64,000 bases of DNA from Thermosipho japonicus (GCF_014201655.1 NZ_JACHEX010000001.1:611751-675750), one strand, 5' to 3'. Shown: positions 39,929 through 50,729, counted from the stretch's first letter. Program-made: numbers and translations. The notes: generated by a model not told the origin, from the letters alone.

Positions 39929-41045
39929 AAAAGTCCTCCCAGATTTCAAGAAGATTTGTAAAGAAAATTGAAGAAAAATCCATACCCATTTCATTCAACC
40001 TTTGACCATCAAAAAAATCGTACTTTTCTTTTAACAGTTCAATCACTTTTTCAAATCCTGGGAGTATAGGTAACAGCTTTCTATCTATTCCCCATTTTGT
40101 TCTCAGCATCATAAAAATACTTTCTAATACTTCACGCTCCAAAGTGTTCTCATTTTCATAGCTTCTGGGGAATTTGTCATGTTTTAACCTAGAATAATAC
40201 GTTTCAAAATCTGAAACATTATTATATCTAAGATTTCCTATGTGTCCTCCGGATGATAATCCCAACCCTATATAATCTAAATTTGCCCAGTAAACCAAAT
40301 TATGCTTACTATAATTTTTATCTAAAGCAAAATTTGAAATTTCGTATCTTTCATACCCTTCAGATTTCAAAAAATCAAGTAACACTTCATATCTGTTATA
40401 AGATTCTTCTGGAATTTTTTTGTAAAAACTTGAAAGAACCGTACCTTCATGAATTTCTAGTAAGTATACAGAAATATGTGGTGGATGATTTTCTCGAATA
40501 AACTTTACAATTTCCTCAATACTACTCCAGCTTTCTCCAGGAAGACCTATTATAAAATCTACATTAACATTTTCAAAATATTCCCTTGCAACATTATAAG
40601 CTTTTAACGCCTGGGCTGAATCATGACTTCTCCCAGCTTTTTTTAAAACTTCATCATCAAATGACTGAATTCCTATACTTAATCTACTAACACCTATCTC
40701 TTTGTAAAACTGTGCCTTTTGCCTATCAAAAGAATCAGGATTTACCTCTATAGTAAATTCTTCAAGAATCAAGTACTTTTCAAGCTTTTTTACCAATTGT
40801 TCTATATAATGTTCATTAATATAACTTGGTGTTCCACCACCAATATAAAGTGTCCTAATGCCCCTTTTTAAATAATCACCATAGAGCTCAATTTCTTTTG
40901 AAAGAGCATTAATATAATTTTCTACACTTCCTTCTTCATAACTTACAAAGTCACAGTAATAACACTTTTTTTTACAAAATGGTATGTGTATATATACTGA
41001 AAGAGTGTTGACATTACCAATTAAATCTGAAAGCAATTTTTCCAT
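39918..41045 (-). CDS. hemW: HemW-like radical SAM protein
   Basis: HemW proteins are radical SAM haem chaperones, often mislabelled coproporphyrinogen oxidase. The 375-residue product has the CxxxCxxC cluster at C24, C28, C31 (PFCKKKCYYC), LYIGGGTPSYI and EVNPDSF. It starts at ATG 41045, overlapping the upstream gene by 32 bases. No haem biosynthesis genes are near. Confidence 0.9.
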   Translation of the reverse strand: MEKLLSDLIGNVNTLSVYIHIPFCKKKCYYCDFVSYEEGSVENYINALSKEIELYGDYLKRGIRTLYIGGGTPSYINEHYIEQLVKKLEKYLILEEFTIEVNPDSFDRQKAQFYKEIGVSRLSIGIQSFDDEVLKKAGRSHDSAQALKAYNVAREYFENVNVDFIIGLPGESWSSIEEIVKFIRENHPPHISVYLLEIHEGTVLSSFYKKIPEESYNRYEVLLDFLKSEGYERYEISNFALDKNYSKHNLVYWANLDYIGLGLSSGGHIGNLRYNNVSDFETYYSRLKHDKFPRSYENENTLEREVLESIFMMLRTKWGIDRKLLPILPGFEKVIELLKEKYDFFDGQRLNEMGMDFSSIFFTNLLEIWEDFYEI

Positions 41046-41790
41046 CCCAGACCAAAAATTCCCCTTTCAAAGGAACTATAAACTTTACTCCAAACAAATA
41101 ATTTATATTAAATATATCATTAGTTGATGAGTAAATATAACCGTATCCAAACCCCCTAAACTCACCCGCTGAAAAATATTTCCTTGCTCCAACATTTAAA
41201 TAAAAACTGCCAAAATCAGTTCCTAAACCTGCTAATATTCCTTGCTGTAAAGAATTATCTAAAGAATATAAATATCCTAAAAAGTTCTTTCCATTTAACA
41301 AAAGAATATATCCAGAAAAATCTTTGTACTTAACAAAATACCTATCAAGTGAATATCCAAAATCTTTTCCTTTTTTTAAAAATAACTTCTCAGTACTTAA
41401 AGATATAGGGCCAACCGCAACAAAGGAATCAGAATTCGATGTAAAGAAACTGTATTGATCAGAAACAAAAAACTCCAAATCTTGGCTTGATGTTGGAAAA
41501 TTCAGATTTTCATAACCTATAGATAAATAAATACCAAAATTTGTACCAACAAAAAGGGAAAAATTCATATTCTCTGTTTTGGCTGGTTTTTTTACTTTCA
41601 AAAAACCTAGTTTTTGTTCTATGTAATATGTAGTATTTGTAGCATAGGAATATCCAACACCAAAACCATCATCAAGGACTAAAAATATTGGTGAATGATT
41701 AATAATTATAGTATTATCAAAAACTAAAAAATCCCCTGAAAAAGCAAAAATACCAAACAATATTAAAAATATTGCACTTAGTCTTTTCAT
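41014..41790 (-). CDS. Secreted protein of unknown function, possible beta-barrel
   Basis: This 258-residue protein has a clear signal peptide (about residues 1-18, MKRLSAIFLILFGIFAFS) and then alternating aromatic and polar beta segments to a C-terminal FRFNW. That pattern suggests a small outer-membrane or toga protein, by inference only. It lies 5 bases after gatB and overlaps hemW. Confidence 0.6.
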   Translation of the reverse strand: MKRLSAIFLILFGIFAFSGDFLVFDNTIIINHSPIFLVLDDGFGVGYSYATNTTYYIEQKLGFLKVKKPAKTENMNFSLFVGTNFGIYLSIGYENLNFPTSSQDLEFFVSDQYSFFTSNSDSFVAVGPISLSTEKLFLKKGKDFGYSLDRYFVKYKDFSGYILLLNGKNFLGYLYSLDNSLQQGILAGLGTDFGSFYLNVGARKYFSAGEFRGFGYGYIYSSTNDIFNINYLFGVKFIVPLKGEFLVWDGKIAFRFNW

Positions 41791-41795
41791 AAATA

Positions 41796-43226
41796 TCAGT
41801 CTCCTAGAAGTTTTTTTGCAATTTCATTTACAACTTTTGGATCAGCTTTTCCCTTAGTTTGTTTCATAACACCACCAACAAAAAATCCAAGTAATCCTTT
41901 TTTACCATTCCTGTATGCTTCAACTTTATCAGGATTTTCTTCTAACATTTTCTTGAGAATTTCTTCAATTAACGATGCATCACCAACAACTTCAATATTT
42001 TTTTCTTTTACAACTTCTTTAGGAGATTTACCTGTTTTGTATACTTCTTCAAATACCTCTTTTGCAATATTTCTTGTAATTTTTCCGGAAGAAATTAAAT
42101 CAAACAATTCTTTAAAGTGAGTAGGTTTAATCTTTAATTCTTCAAAATTACTTTCTGGACTTTCATATTTTAAAAGTTCAGTCAAAAACCAATTTGAAGT
42201 TTCTTTTGGATCATTTGTAACCTCCACACATTTTTCATAAAAATCTGCAAGGCCCTTAGATGAAGTTAAAATATTTGCTTCATATTCTGACAAGCTATAC
42301 TCTTTCATAAAACGTTCTTTCTTTTGATCTGGAAGCTCAGGCATTTTTTCTACAATTTTCTTTATTTCATCGGATGATAACACAACAGGAGGAATATCTG
42401 GCTCAGGGAAATATCTATAATCATTAGCTTCTTCCTTGCTCCTCATTGAAATTGTCGTTTTTGTAGATAAATCCCAACCTCTTGTCTCCTTTTCTACATC
42501 CTTTCCTTCAAGCATTGCATTTTTTATTCTTTCAAATTCAAATTCAAGTGCTTTCTCAACAAATTTAAAAGAATTCATGTTCTTAACTTCTACTTTGTTA
42601 CTTTGCCTATTAGCTTCAGTATCTATCACAGAAATGTTTGCATCACATCTTAAAGCACCTTTTTCCATATCTCCGGTACTTACACCCAAATATTTCAATA
42701 TTTGTCTCAACTTCTCCAGAAATTTTCTTGCCTGCTCTGGAGACTTGATATCTGGTTCTGTTACAATTTCCGCCAAAGGAACACCACATCTATTCATGTC
42801 TACAAGTGAACTTTCAGCTTCTGTAATTGTTTCGGAAGAATGAACAAGCTTTCCAGCATCTTCTTCAAGATGAATTCTATTAATCCTTATCTTTTCGCCA
42901 TCAAGTTCTAAATAGCCATCATTTGCAAGAGGATAAAAATATTGAGTTATCTGATACCCCTTAGGAAGATCAGGATAAAAGTAATTCTTCCTATCAAATC
43001 TTGTATATTCATTTATTCTACAATTCAATGCACTTGCAAGTAATATTCCATATTCATACATTTCCTTTGAAGGAACAGGAAGGGCCCCTGGTTGCCCTGT
43101 ACATACAGGGCAAATAGCACTGTTTGGCTCAAGTTCAAATACATCAGCCGGGCAAGAACAAAAAGCTTTTGTCTTAGTATTAAGTTGAACATGTATTTCA
43201 AGTCCAATTACAGGTTTAAATCTCAT
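41796..43226 (-). CDS. gatB: Asp/Glu-tRNA amidotransferase subunit B
   Basis: GatB is the tRNA-binding kinase subunit of GatCAB, which converts Asp-tRNA(Asn) or Glu-tRNA(Gln) to the amides. The 476-residue product has [10 protein letters not shown], the zinc-site cysteines in FCSCP and [14 protein letters not shown] and a C-terminal YqeY-like tail. It overlaps gatA by 4 bases. gatC is not in this window. Confidence 0.97.
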   Translation of the reverse strand: MRFKPVIGLEIHVQLNTKTKAFCSCPADVFELEPNSAICPVCTGQPGALPVPSKEMYEYGILLASALNCRINEYTRFDRKNYFYPDLPKGYQITQYFYPLANDGYLELDGEKIRINRIHLEEDAGKLVHSSETITEAESSLVDMNRCGVPLAEIVTEPDIKSPEQARKFLEKLRQILKYLGVSTGDMEKGALRCDANISVIDTEANRQSNKVEVKNMNSFKFVEKALEFEFERIKNAMLEGKDVEKETRGWDLSTKTTISMRSKEEANDYRYFPEPDIPPVVLSSDEIKKIVEKMPELPDQKKERFMKEYSLSEYEANILTSSKGLADFYEKCVEVTNDPKETSNWFLTELLKYESPESNFEELKIKPTHFKELFDLISSGKITRNIAKEVFEEVYKTGKSPKEVVKEKNIEVVGDASLIEEILKKMLEENPDKVEAYRNGKKGLLGFFVGGVMKQTKGKADPKVVNEIAKKLLGD

Positions 43227-44593
43227 ATTTTCTCCTCCTCTGGTAAAACAACTGGAATATCTTTTTCTATATAATTTGCAAATCCAAGAACTTTTGCATC
43301 ATCAAATCGCTTACCCATTATCTGCATTCCTACTGGTAGTCCATTAGAAAATCCAAAAGGAATGCTAATTGCAGGAATACCTGCTAAATTTGCAGGAATT
43401 GTAAAAATATCCATCATATAGTAAACAAGTGGATCTTTCACTTCACCTATTTTGAATGCAGTAATTGGAGAAGTAGGAGTTATTATAAAATCATATTCCT
43501 TCAACAAGTCATTCAATTTATTTGAAATTATCCTTCTTACCTTTTGTGCTTTTTCAAAATATGCATCATAATATGCCGCACTCAATGTAAATGTTCCAAT
43601 CATTATTCTCCTAATTACCTCTTTTCCAAGATTTTTTCTACTTTTCAAATATGTTTGCAATAAACCCTCTTGTTCTTCTCTTTTACCATACCTTACTCCA
43701 TCAAACCTTGAAAGGTTAGAACTTACTTCCGATGGAGCAATTATATAGTAAGTTGCAACTGAATAGGAAAGTTCTTTAAAAGATACCTTATCTACTTTAA
43801 TTCCTTTTCTTTGCAAAAATTTTACAAATTCTTCGAATCTTTCTTTTACTCCTTCTTCAACTCCTTCCGCAAAAACCTCTTCTGGATAAGCTACTTTAAC
43901 GTTTGAAAAATCACTATCTAGATATTCCTCAAAATTTATCTTTCTATCAACAGTCGTTGCATCTTTTTCATCTTTTCCATATATTATATTCATTAGGTAT
44001 GCTGCATCTTTTGTTGTTTTTGTAATAGGTCCTATTTGATCAAGGGATGACGCAAATGCAACAAGGCCATATCTTGAGACTAGTCCATAGGTTGGTTTAA
44101 ACCCAACAACTCCACAAAATGCGGCAGGCTGTCGTATAGATCCTCCTGTGTCACTTCCAAGCGCAGCAACAACCTGTCCACTGGCGACAGCTGCCGCAGA
44201 TCCCCCGCTGCTCCCCCCGGCCACTCTTTCATGATCCCAAGGATTTTTTGTTACAAAAAATGCAGAATATTCTGTTCCTGTCCCCATTGCAAATTCATCT
44301 AAGTTTGTTTTTCCAACAATTGCAAAGTCATTTGCAATTAATTTTTCAACCACTGTTGCATTATATGGGGGCACAAAATTCTCTAGAATTTTTGAGGCAC
44401 AAGTTGTTCTAATTCCCTTTGTTACAATATTATCCTTTATCGCTATTGGTATTTTGCCATTTGCATTTTCAACCACTGTTATAAAAGCATTTATCTTTTC
44501 ATCGACCTTCTTTATTCTTGAAATAGATTCTTCAACAAAAGACCTGTTTTCTTTTAAAATATCAGATATAGTCATATCTTTGAAATTTTTCAA
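43223..44593 (-). CDS. gatA: Asp/Glu-tRNA amidotransferase subunit A
   Basis: GatA is the amidase subunit that frees ammonia from glutamine. The 456-residue product shows the Ser-cisSer-Lys triad: lysine in PIAIKDNI and serines in [11 protein letters not shown] and [12 protein letters not shown]. It heads a six-gene minus-strand unit (gatA to the small gene at 38589). Confidence 0.97.
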   Translation of the reverse strand: MKNFKDMTISDILKENRSFVEESISRIKKVDEKINAFITVVENANGKIPIAIKDNIVTKGIRTTCASKILENFVPPYNATVVEKLIANDFAIVGKTNLDEFAMGTGTEYSAFFVTKNPWDHERVAGGSSGGSAAAVASGQVVAALGSDTGGSIRQPAAFCGVVGFKPTYGLVSRYGLVAFASSLDQIGPITKTTKDAAYLMNIIYGKDEKDATTVDRKINFEEYLDSDFSNVKVAYPEEVFAEGVEEGVKERFEEFVKFLQRKGIKVDKVSFKELSYSVATYYIIAPSEVSSNLSRFDGVRYGKREEQEGLLQTYLKSRKNLGKEVIRRIMIGTFTLSAAYYDAYFEKAQKVRRIISNKLNDLLKEYDFIITPTSPITAFKIGEVKDPLVYYMMDIFTIPANLAGIPAISIPFGFSNGLPVGMQIMGKRFDDAKVLGFANYIEKDIPVVLPEEEKI

Positions 44594-44644
44594 CTAAATC
44601 ACCTCGTCCGTTAATTTTTTTTACAAGTTTCAATTATATATTAT

Positions 44645-44688
44645 AACATAAGCCCCCTCTTTTTCTCTACGAGGGGGCTTATGTTAAA
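44645..44688 (-). terminator. Terminator upstream of gatA
   Basis: A perfect 15-bp stem (44645-44659 with 44671-44685; AAGCCCCCTC/GAGGGGGCTT core) lies after the minus-strand gene ending at 44700. Its tail is AT-rich rather than pure T. It separates the tatD-to-DUF3352 unit from gatA. It could also mark 3' processing. Confidence 0.8.
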
Positions 44689-44699
44689 TTAATTATTTT

Positions 44700-45884
44700 T
44701 CACTTTAGTAGAGCTTTTTCTATGAGTTTTCCATCTTTAAAATATCCATAAAATTTGAAATAAGATTCACTATCAATTCCTATAAAATTAAATATCATAG
44801 GCCTTAAATTCACAAATAATCCTACTACATAATCAGAACTGTAATTTTCTTTTATAAATTCTTTATCACCAGCTACATATTCATCAGGTGATACTCCATA
44901 GAATGTTATCTTTTCATTTGAAAGATTAATGTATAAAACAGGCGTTCCTTCTTCTGTTTCAACAATTCCATATTTCTTCCCACCAATATTTTCAAATCTC
45001 TTTTCCCCTTCAATCATATCCCACGATGGATTATTGTAGTAAACTACACCGTAAAATGGAACATTAGAAACTTGCATCCCAGATAATGCATTTGTTAAAA
45101 CACTTGATATATCACCACTTATATAAGCCGTTCCACTAAATCCTTCCAGAACCTTAGGTAAATCAACTGGTAGACTCTTTAAAAGCGAATCAGGTAATTT
45201 TCTATTAATAAAGCCAAATAAATCTCCACCAATATTTTCATCCTTTAAAATGTCAATTCCATCTTTTGATGCAATATCATTAAAAAGCTGCTTAGTTTTA
45301 TCATCTTGCGGAACAATCTCTTGATGGAATTCTACCTCGTTATCTCTTAAAGCTGCATATCCAAAACCCTTTACTTTAAAATCTTCCTCATTCGTATTAA
45401 TATATGAAACAGCAAGATAGCCTTTATTCAAGAAATCTTCCAATTCCTCAGGAAGAGTTCCTCCTCCATAATTTTCGCCAACAACAAAATAACCATTAAT
45501 AATCTTTATCTCTTCTGGAAGGCTTTGTCCTGAGAAGTTCTCAAAAAGCTCCTTAATTTTATTTGGATCCTTTGATGGACCCAAAACTAAAAGTGTACTC
45601 TCTTTTCCAGCTACAATAAGTAGTTCCTTAAAAATATCCAAATCATCTAAAGTATATCCTTGCATCATTAATTGTTGCTCAATTACTCCAGTAAACATTT
45701 GCTCAAGTCCTATTTGATTTGCCAAAATATCCCCTGCATTAGTTTGCTTTACTGCATCATACAATTTTGAAATATCTGGTATATACATTACAACATCATA
45801 TTCTTTAGGCATAAAATCTAATGCATTGGAAAAAAGAAGTATACCAAATAAAAACACACCAAACAAAACAGTCAACTTTTTCAT
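44700..45884 (-). CDS. Secreted DUF3352-like protein
   Basis: This 394-residue protein has a signal peptide (MKKLTVLFGVFLFGILLFSN) and then LDFMPKEYDVVMYIPD, which I associate with DUF3352-type proteins of unknown function. A related layout is seen in the protein at 27525-28922. It overlaps the alanyl-tRNA editing gene by 4 bases and is the last gene of its unit. Confidence 0.65.
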   Translation of the reverse strand: MKKLTVLFGVFLFGILLFSNALDFMPKEYDVVMYIPDISKLYDAVKQTNAGDILANQIGLEQMFTGVIEQQLMMQGYTLDDLDIFKELLIVAGKESTLLVLGPSKDPNKIKELFENFSGQSLPEEIKIINGYFVVGENYGGGTLPEELEDFLNKGYLAVSYINTNEEDFKVKGFGYAALRDNEVEFHQEIVPQDDKTKQLFNDIASKDGIDILKDENIGGDLFGFINRKLPDSLLKSLPVDLPKVLEGFSGTAYISGDISSVLTNALSGMQVSNVPFYGVVYYNNPSWDMIEGEKRFENIGGKKYGIVETEEGTPVLYINLSNEKITFYGVSPDEYVAGDKEFIKENYSSDYVVGLFVNLRPMIFNFIGIDSESYFKFYGYFKDGKLIEKALLK

Positions 45885-46981
45885 TTTAACACCTCCAAGA
45901 TCATATTTATATTCACGCCATCACTAGGTAAATAATTTCCCTTTTCTTTTCCTCCTCCACCTTTTCCCCCAAATCTTTCCCTAAGATCAGATATTATATC
46001 CCTTACTATATACTTTGAAGAATTTGATGTAAAACTGTAATTTTTACCATCGTATAGCACAAGAAGTCCTTCTTTATCAAAATACTTTGGAATATATCTC
46101 AAAATTTCTGGTTCTTCATGCAGAAAATAAACATCTTCTTTTAATTTTTTTAGTTCATCTTTCTTGTAACATGCTAGTTTTTCCGCTAAACTTTCAACCC
46201 TTGAAGATTTTCCTTTTACTTCACCCAAAAGGGATTTAACTTTGTCTTCAACTTCGAAGATTGAGCTTGTAAGACTTACCGAAATATTTTTAAGTATTTT
46301 AGAATAATTTCTAAAATATTCCATCGCCTTAAATCCTGCAACAAAATAAAGTCTCGTTAATTCCCCTTTTACTTTTTCTGTTTTTAAAATTTTCAAAAGT
46401 CCTATTTGGCCCGTGTTCTCAACGTGATATCCTCCACAAGGAGAATAATCATACTCACCGATTTTTATTATCCTTACCATTTCTTCAACTTTATCACTTA
46501 ATTTCTTTCTCAAAGGAAATCTATCAACCTCTTCCTTTTCAACTAATATTTCTTGCACATCAACACATTCAGTAATTATACTATTTACCCTTTCTTCTAC
46601 TTCATCCAACAATTCTTCCACAACGTAAGGAACATTTAAATCAATAGTGGTATATTCAAATCCCATTCTAAATCCAACAGTACTTATATCAGCAAGCTCT
46701 TCAAATACAGCCGATAAAATGTGCTGTCCTGTATGATGTTGCCTTACAAACAACTGATGCTTTAAATCTATTTCAACATTATTTTCTCCTAGATCTACCT
46801 CCCTATCAATTTCATGATAGATTTTTCCATTCTTTGTAATTACTGATAAAACGTTAGCATTACCTATTTTTCCTCTATCTCCTAATTGTCCACCCTTATA
46901 GTCAACATAAAATGGGCTTTCAGAAGAAACTGCAAAAATTTTTCCTTTTTCTTTCAAAATTTCTTCAATCCTTATTTTCAA
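45881..46981 (-). CDS. Stand-alone alanyl-tRNA editing protein (AlaX type)
   Basis: This 366-residue protein looks like alanyl-tRNA synthetase without its catalytic part. It has an editing domain with zinc ligands H83 and H87 (HHTGQHIL) and CGGYH near residue 180, then a DHHA1/C-Ala-like tail with GGKGGGGKEKG. Such proteins remove serine or glycine from mischarged tRNA(Ala). It follows bamA by 14 bases and overlaps the next gene. Confidence 0.88.
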   Translation of the reverse strand: MKIRIEEILKEKGKIFAVSSESPFYVDYKGGQLGDRGKIGNANVLSVITKNGKIYHEIDREVDLGENNVEIDLKHQLFVRQHHTGQHILSAVFEELADISTVGFRMGFEYTTIDLNVPYVVEELLDEVEERVNSIITECVDVQEILVEKEEVDRFPLRKKLSDKVEEMVRIIKIGEYDYSPCGGYHVENTGQIGLLKILKTEKVKGELTRLYFVAGFKAMEYFRNYSKILKNISVSLTSSIFEVEDKVKSLLGEVKGKSSRVESLAEKLACYKKDELKKLKEDVYFLHEEPEILRYIPKYFDKEGLLVLYDGKNYSFTSNSSKYIVRDIISDLRERFGGKGGGGKEKGNYLPSDGVNINMILEVLK

Positions 46982-46995
46982 CAGCTAGACCTCCC

Positions 46996-49164
46996 TTAAA
47001 ATGTTTTACCCATAAGGAAGAAAAAGTTCCAATTATCATTGTAATATGCCTCCCCAAATCTCAAAAGCCCAAACATTGGGACGTTAATTCCAAGCTCAAT
47101 ACCAAATGAATAATTCCACTTATCAAAGATATAATCTTCCCCTACATATGCAAAATCTGAAAATAGAGCAACATAGAATGGCATATTAGTATTTTCTTTT
47201 AAAACATACCTTAAATCATTATTTAATAACAATGTTTTATTACCTTCTAAAGTTGCACCTCTAAGACCATTTAAACCGTTTAGATAATTGTAAATCGTAC
47301 TTCCTTCTTCTTGGAAAAGCTGGGAAGCATATAACCTTGAAGCAACTACTATGTTGTTAAATGGAATATGTAAAGAAAATTCCTCTTGAACTTTTAAAGC
47401 AACCGGTGCATCACCTGTTAATTTAAAATATTTTTGCCCCATAAGATTTAAATTAATTCCTTTTGTCGGAATAATCAAATCATCAAGATTCTCGTAATTG
47501 TACCCAACGAGCACATTTGCACCAAAATACTCTGTCGGAGTTGCAGAAATAGTTTTCTTGTAATTTACACCCACTCCAAAACTAAAACTGTTGTTGTTTA
47601 TCTTTAAAGTGCTAAGAGAAATATTAAAATCAAAGTTATTACTTGCCACATCTTCCAATGAATCATTCTTATAACTATAATTTAAAGTACTACCAAAAAT
47701 CACAGGCTTTCCAAAAGGCTTCCTTATTGAATATTCCAAACCAATAACCTTATTAGTCAATCCAAGTGAAACATTTAAGCCTATTGTTTGGCCAAGTCCA
47801 AAAGGATTAGTCGTTTTTAATTGCATTTGAGCTGCAAAACCTTCATACCAAGGTCTATCATCTCCAGGGGGGCCCCAAGCACCTCCTCCAACAAAATTAA
47901 ACCTTTTTTCTTTTTCTTTAACGATCAATGTCACATCTAAGGTATCAGTTGAAGAAGGAGTTATATCAAAATCTATATCTTCAAAAAATTGAGTCTTATA
48001 GATTTCAACATATGTATCTCTAAGACTATTTCTATTTGCATAATCACCTGGCTTAACTTTTATTAAATCATCAAATGTATATTCCTTTGTCCTGATTAAA
48101 CCGTCAATATTTAATTTCCCAAATTTATACTCCAAAACTTCCACTTTGAAAATTCCATTTTCAAGTTTTGGATTAATCTCAATAAAATACTCTTTCGAAT
48201 CGTACCAACTTTTTACTTTTTGAACAATATTTAAAAGCTCAATATTTGTAAATGTTCCCGATAACGTTTCTAATTCACTAAAATCATTTAATGTATTACC
48301 TGCAATATCAACCTTTTGTATATAAACTGGCTCCCTTGTAATTGTATTTTGAACAATTACAAAATTCAATTTTTTAGATGGTTTCTCAGTATCAACCTCT
48401 AAAAATTGTAAATTCGTATATGGTGAAAAATATACATATTTACTTAATTGCTGGTAAACTTTTTGTATGTCTGAAAGCTTTGGATAGTAATCTTTTTCAC
48501 TGTCGAATAATCTCAAAAGCCAATTTTTTTCTAGATAATCTTTGTATTCTTTTATTTTAGCTTCTTTCTTAATATCAGACAAAACTTCTTCTATACCTTT
48601 TGTGTTTCCAGAAAATTCTATATCGTATAATGCATATTCTGTTACTTTAAAAGTTACTTCTGTTGACCCAACAGTACCGCTAACGTATACAAATGCTTGA
48701 TCCTTATTTTTAGAAAACACATTTGAAACAAGATATCCGTTGTCTTTATATATCTTTGTTATATTTTCAATACTCTCTTTAAATTTTATAAAACTAAAAG
48801 GCTTATCCTCTTTCAATGTAATTGATGATTCAAGAGTCTCTTTTTCAATTAATCCAACTCCATTAATTTCTAGACTAACTTTTTCTATTTTTCTATTTTC
48901 AACCACACTTATGACTAATTCAACAACATTATCTTTTTCAACTTTTTCCCATTCAACACTTGAAAAATACCCTGTTGATTTTAAATTCCTTACAATGTTA
49001 TTTATAGCATAATCATTCACATCCATTCCTAAATAATCTTCATATGCAAATTTTAAATCCTTCTCGCTGAGAGAACTTAATCCGTTAAAAGATACTTTCT
49101 CAAGCACAAATGAAAATGATAAAACAAAAAAAAGGCTCAAAACAACAACCAACACTTTTTTCAT
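46996..49164 (-). CDS. bamA: Outer-membrane assembly protein BamA (Omp85 family)
   Basis: BamA folds beta-barrel proteins into the outer membrane. The 722-residue product has a signal peptide (residues 1-18), several POTRA domains (about 20-410; VLEKVSFNGLSSLSEKDL at the first) and a C-terminal beta-barrel ending in phenylalanine (FFFLMGKTF), as outer-membrane proteins do. This supports a diderm envelope. It lies between a HATPase gene and the AlaX gene. Confidence 0.92.
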   Translation of the reverse strand: MKKVLVVVLSLFFVLSFSFVLEKVSFNGLSSLSEKDLKFAYEDYLGMDVNDYAINNIVRNLKSTGYFSSVEWEKVEKDNVVELVISVVENRKIEKVSLEINGVGLIEKETLESSITLKEDKPFSFIKFKESIENITKIYKDNGYLVSNVFSKNKDQAFVYVSGTVGSTEVTFKVTEYALYDIEFSGNTKGIEEVLSDIKKEAKIKEYKDYLEKNWLLRLFDSEKDYYPKLSDIQKVYQQLSKYVYFSPYTNLQFLEVDTEKPSKKLNFVIVQNTITREPVYIQKVDIAGNTLNDFSELETLSGTFTNIELLNIVQKVKSWYDSKEYFIEINPKLENGIFKVEVLEYKFGKLNIDGLIRTKEYTFDDLIKVKPGDYANRNSLRDTYVEIYKTQFFEDIDFDITPSSTDTLDVTLIVKEKEKRFNFVGGGAWGPPGDDRPWYEGFAAQMQLKTTNPFGLGQTIGLNVSLGLTNKVIGLEYSIRKPFGKPVIFGSTLNYSYKNDSLEDVASNNFDFNISLSTLKINNNSFSFGVGVNYKKTISATPTEYFGANVLVGYNYENLDDLIIPTKGINLNLMGQKYFKLTGDAPVALKVQEEFSLHIPFNNIVVASRLYASQLFQEEGSTIYNYLNGLNGLRGATLEGNKTLLLNNDLRYVLKENTNMPFYVALFSDFAYVGEDYIFDKWNYSFGIELGINVPMFGLLRFGEAYYNDNWNFFFLMGKTF

Positions 49165-49167
49165 ACC

Positions 49168-49698
49168 CTAACCTCCTCGTTTTTCTAATTCCTCAATCAT
49201 TTCCTTTAAAATGTTAATTTTTTCTGCACTATCTAGACTTCCTAAGTACTTTTTAACAACTTCACTACTAATTTCATAGCAGTCATTATATCTACATCTT
49301 TTGATTGTCAAATTAACATCTCGGTTCATTAAAAGACTCAAAAATACCATTATCAAATCTCCCACAGGTTGACAATCAATGTGAGATTTTTTAAAATTTG
49401 CGTAGACTTTTGTCCCAATTCCAAGCTTTGTTTCAATTTTTACCTCTCCTCCTGTCATTTCTGCTGCTTGCTTTAAAAATGGCAATCCTAAACCAAACCT
49501 CCGAATCTCTTTAGGTCTGGTTGTATAGAAAGGATCAAACACCTTATCAACATCCTTTATACCAGGTCCATCATCAGTGACAATAAATGTGAACTCATCA
49601 TCTGTTTCATATATTTCCAAAGTTATATTTTTTGCACCCGCTTTAATAGAATTTTCAGTAATATCTTGAACATGGTCAGCAAGAGTCACAAGTCCCAT
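49168..49698 (-). CDS. HATPase-domain protein (kinase or anti-sigma-like)
   Basis: The 176-residue product has a histidine-kinase-type ATPase fold without a dimerisation/phosphorylation domain: N box DITENSIKAGA, G1 VTDDGPGI, F box DPFYTTR and G2 FGLGLPFL. A tail of about 70 residues has CQPVGD and CRYNDCYE, with cysteines of unknown use. Its ATG overlaps the PHP gene by 13 bases. In Thermotogales and Clostridia, such ATPases often neighbour DRTGG/PHP genes near [FeFe]-hydrogenase loci; none is here. Confidence 0.8.
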   Translation of the reverse strand: MGLVTLADHVQDITENSIKAGAKNITLEIYETDDEFTFIVTDDGPGIKDVDKVFDPFYTTRPKEIRRFGLGLPFLKQAAEMTGGEVKIETKLGIGTKVYANFKKSHIDCQPVGDLIMVFLSLLMNRDVNLTIKRCRYNDCYEISSEVVKKYLGSLDSAEKINILKEMIEELEKRGG

Positions 49699-50381
49699 AT
49701 AGTTTTCACCTTGCCTTCAATAATACTACCTAATATATTTTTCACACTTTTTTCACCTTCAATTATACTATACCTTTCACCAATTTGATTTATAAAATGT
49801 GCATCAGAAGAACTTAGGGCAACAAAACCATGTTTTCTTGCCATCAACAAATCATCTTTACTGTTAACTTCCACAACTTTAACATCTTCATTAGGAAAAA
49901 TTCCCAGTTGATATAAAACGCCAAATTTTCTTGAAATATGAGCATATACGGGAATACCATTATACTCATTTATTAAATCAACAGCTTGACTTAAAGATAA
50001 ATCGGTAGGAAAAGAAAGGGGAGTAAATTCCATACCAATAAACTCGTCTTTTTCATTTACATAAAGTTGATAACCAAATTTTTCAGGATCGTATTTAATC
50101 TTTGGAAGGTGAGTATAAACAATCTCGGTTAAATTTTCTAGCGAATCTATATCATAAAAATATCCTAAAATATGGACATCTTCAACTGTTTGTATCTCGA
50201 TACCTGGAATTACTACCTTTCCAAATTCTTTTAACACATTTGAAAATACTCTTACATTTTTTCCACTGTTATGATCGCAAAGGGCAACTACATCAAGAAA
50301 TGAATTTTTAAAAACACCAGGTACCATTGAAATATCGGCACAAGGTGAAAGGCAAGTGTGAACATGTAAGTCACATTTCAT
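49686..50381 (-). CDS. PHP-domain metal-dependent phosphoesterase
   Basis: The 231-residue protein has PHP-domain metal ligands: DLHVHTCLSPCAD at the N-terminus, VALCDHN, and SSDAHFINQIG near the end. PHP proteins hydrolyse phosphoesters or phosphates; the substrate is unknown. The gene starts inside the DRTGG stop (4-base overlap) and runs into the HATPase gene, so the three are surely one functional set. Confidence 0.88.
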   Translation of the reverse strand: MKCDLHVHTCLSPCADISMVPGVFKNSFLDVVALCDHNSGKNVRVFSNVLKEFGKVVIPGIEIQTVEDVHILGYFYDIDSLENLTEIVYTHLPKIKYDPEKFGYQLYVNEKDEFIGMEFTPLSFPTDLSLSQAVDLINEYNGIPVYAHISRKFGVLYQLGIFPNEDVKVVEVNSKDDLLMARKHGFVALSSSDAHFINQIGERYSIIEGEKSVKNILGSIIEGKVKTIWDL

Positions 50382-50707
50382 AGTATTCCAAGTGAATAGA
50401 TTTTACCTGAAACAACAAAAGAACTTTCATTTGATTTTAAAAGACTAATTCCTTCTTCCTTTGCTTTTTCAATTGTATCAGGTGAATACTCTAGTCCTTC
50501 ACACAAAACAACGGCCTTTATACCAACCATTGAGGCAACTGCAATAATATTTACATGATTTTGCACTGTGATCCAGATAGAATCACTTTTGGCATTCTTC
50601 ATTACCATACTTAAGAGATCGCCGGTACAACCATGGAGAATATCGCAATCCTCTTTTAAATAAACCACTTCTGCATTTATCTTTTCTATAATTTCAGATA
50701 ATTTCAT
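50378..50707 (-). CDS. DRTGG-like domain protein
   Basis: The 109-residue protein (MKLSEIIEKINAEVVYL start at ATG 50707, behind AGAGGTG) fits the small DRTGG domain found in phosphotransacetylases and next to CBS proteins; the order of short strands and helices and the IIAVASMVGIKAVVLCEG region support it. The exact DRTGG motif is not obvious, so this is moderate confidence. It precedes PHP and HATPase genes. Confidence 0.7.
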   Translation of the reverse strand: MKLSEIIEKINAEVVYLKEDCDILHGCTGDLLSMVMKNAKSDSIWITVQNHVNIIAVASMVGIKAVVLCEGLEYSPDTIEKAKEEGISLLKSNESSFVVSGKIYSLGIL

Positions 50708-50729
50708 TTTTACACCTCTCATATTTCAT

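Noticed and set aside
42436..42843. Plus-strand open frame of 135 codons
   Set aside because: Antisense to gatB with no ribosome site; composition is that of a shadow frame.
44620..44645. TATAAT-like boxes between the terminator and gatA
   Set aside because: Two TATAAT matches occur on the minus strand but no -35 at a usual distance; they may be chance in AT-rich DNA, so no promoter is called.
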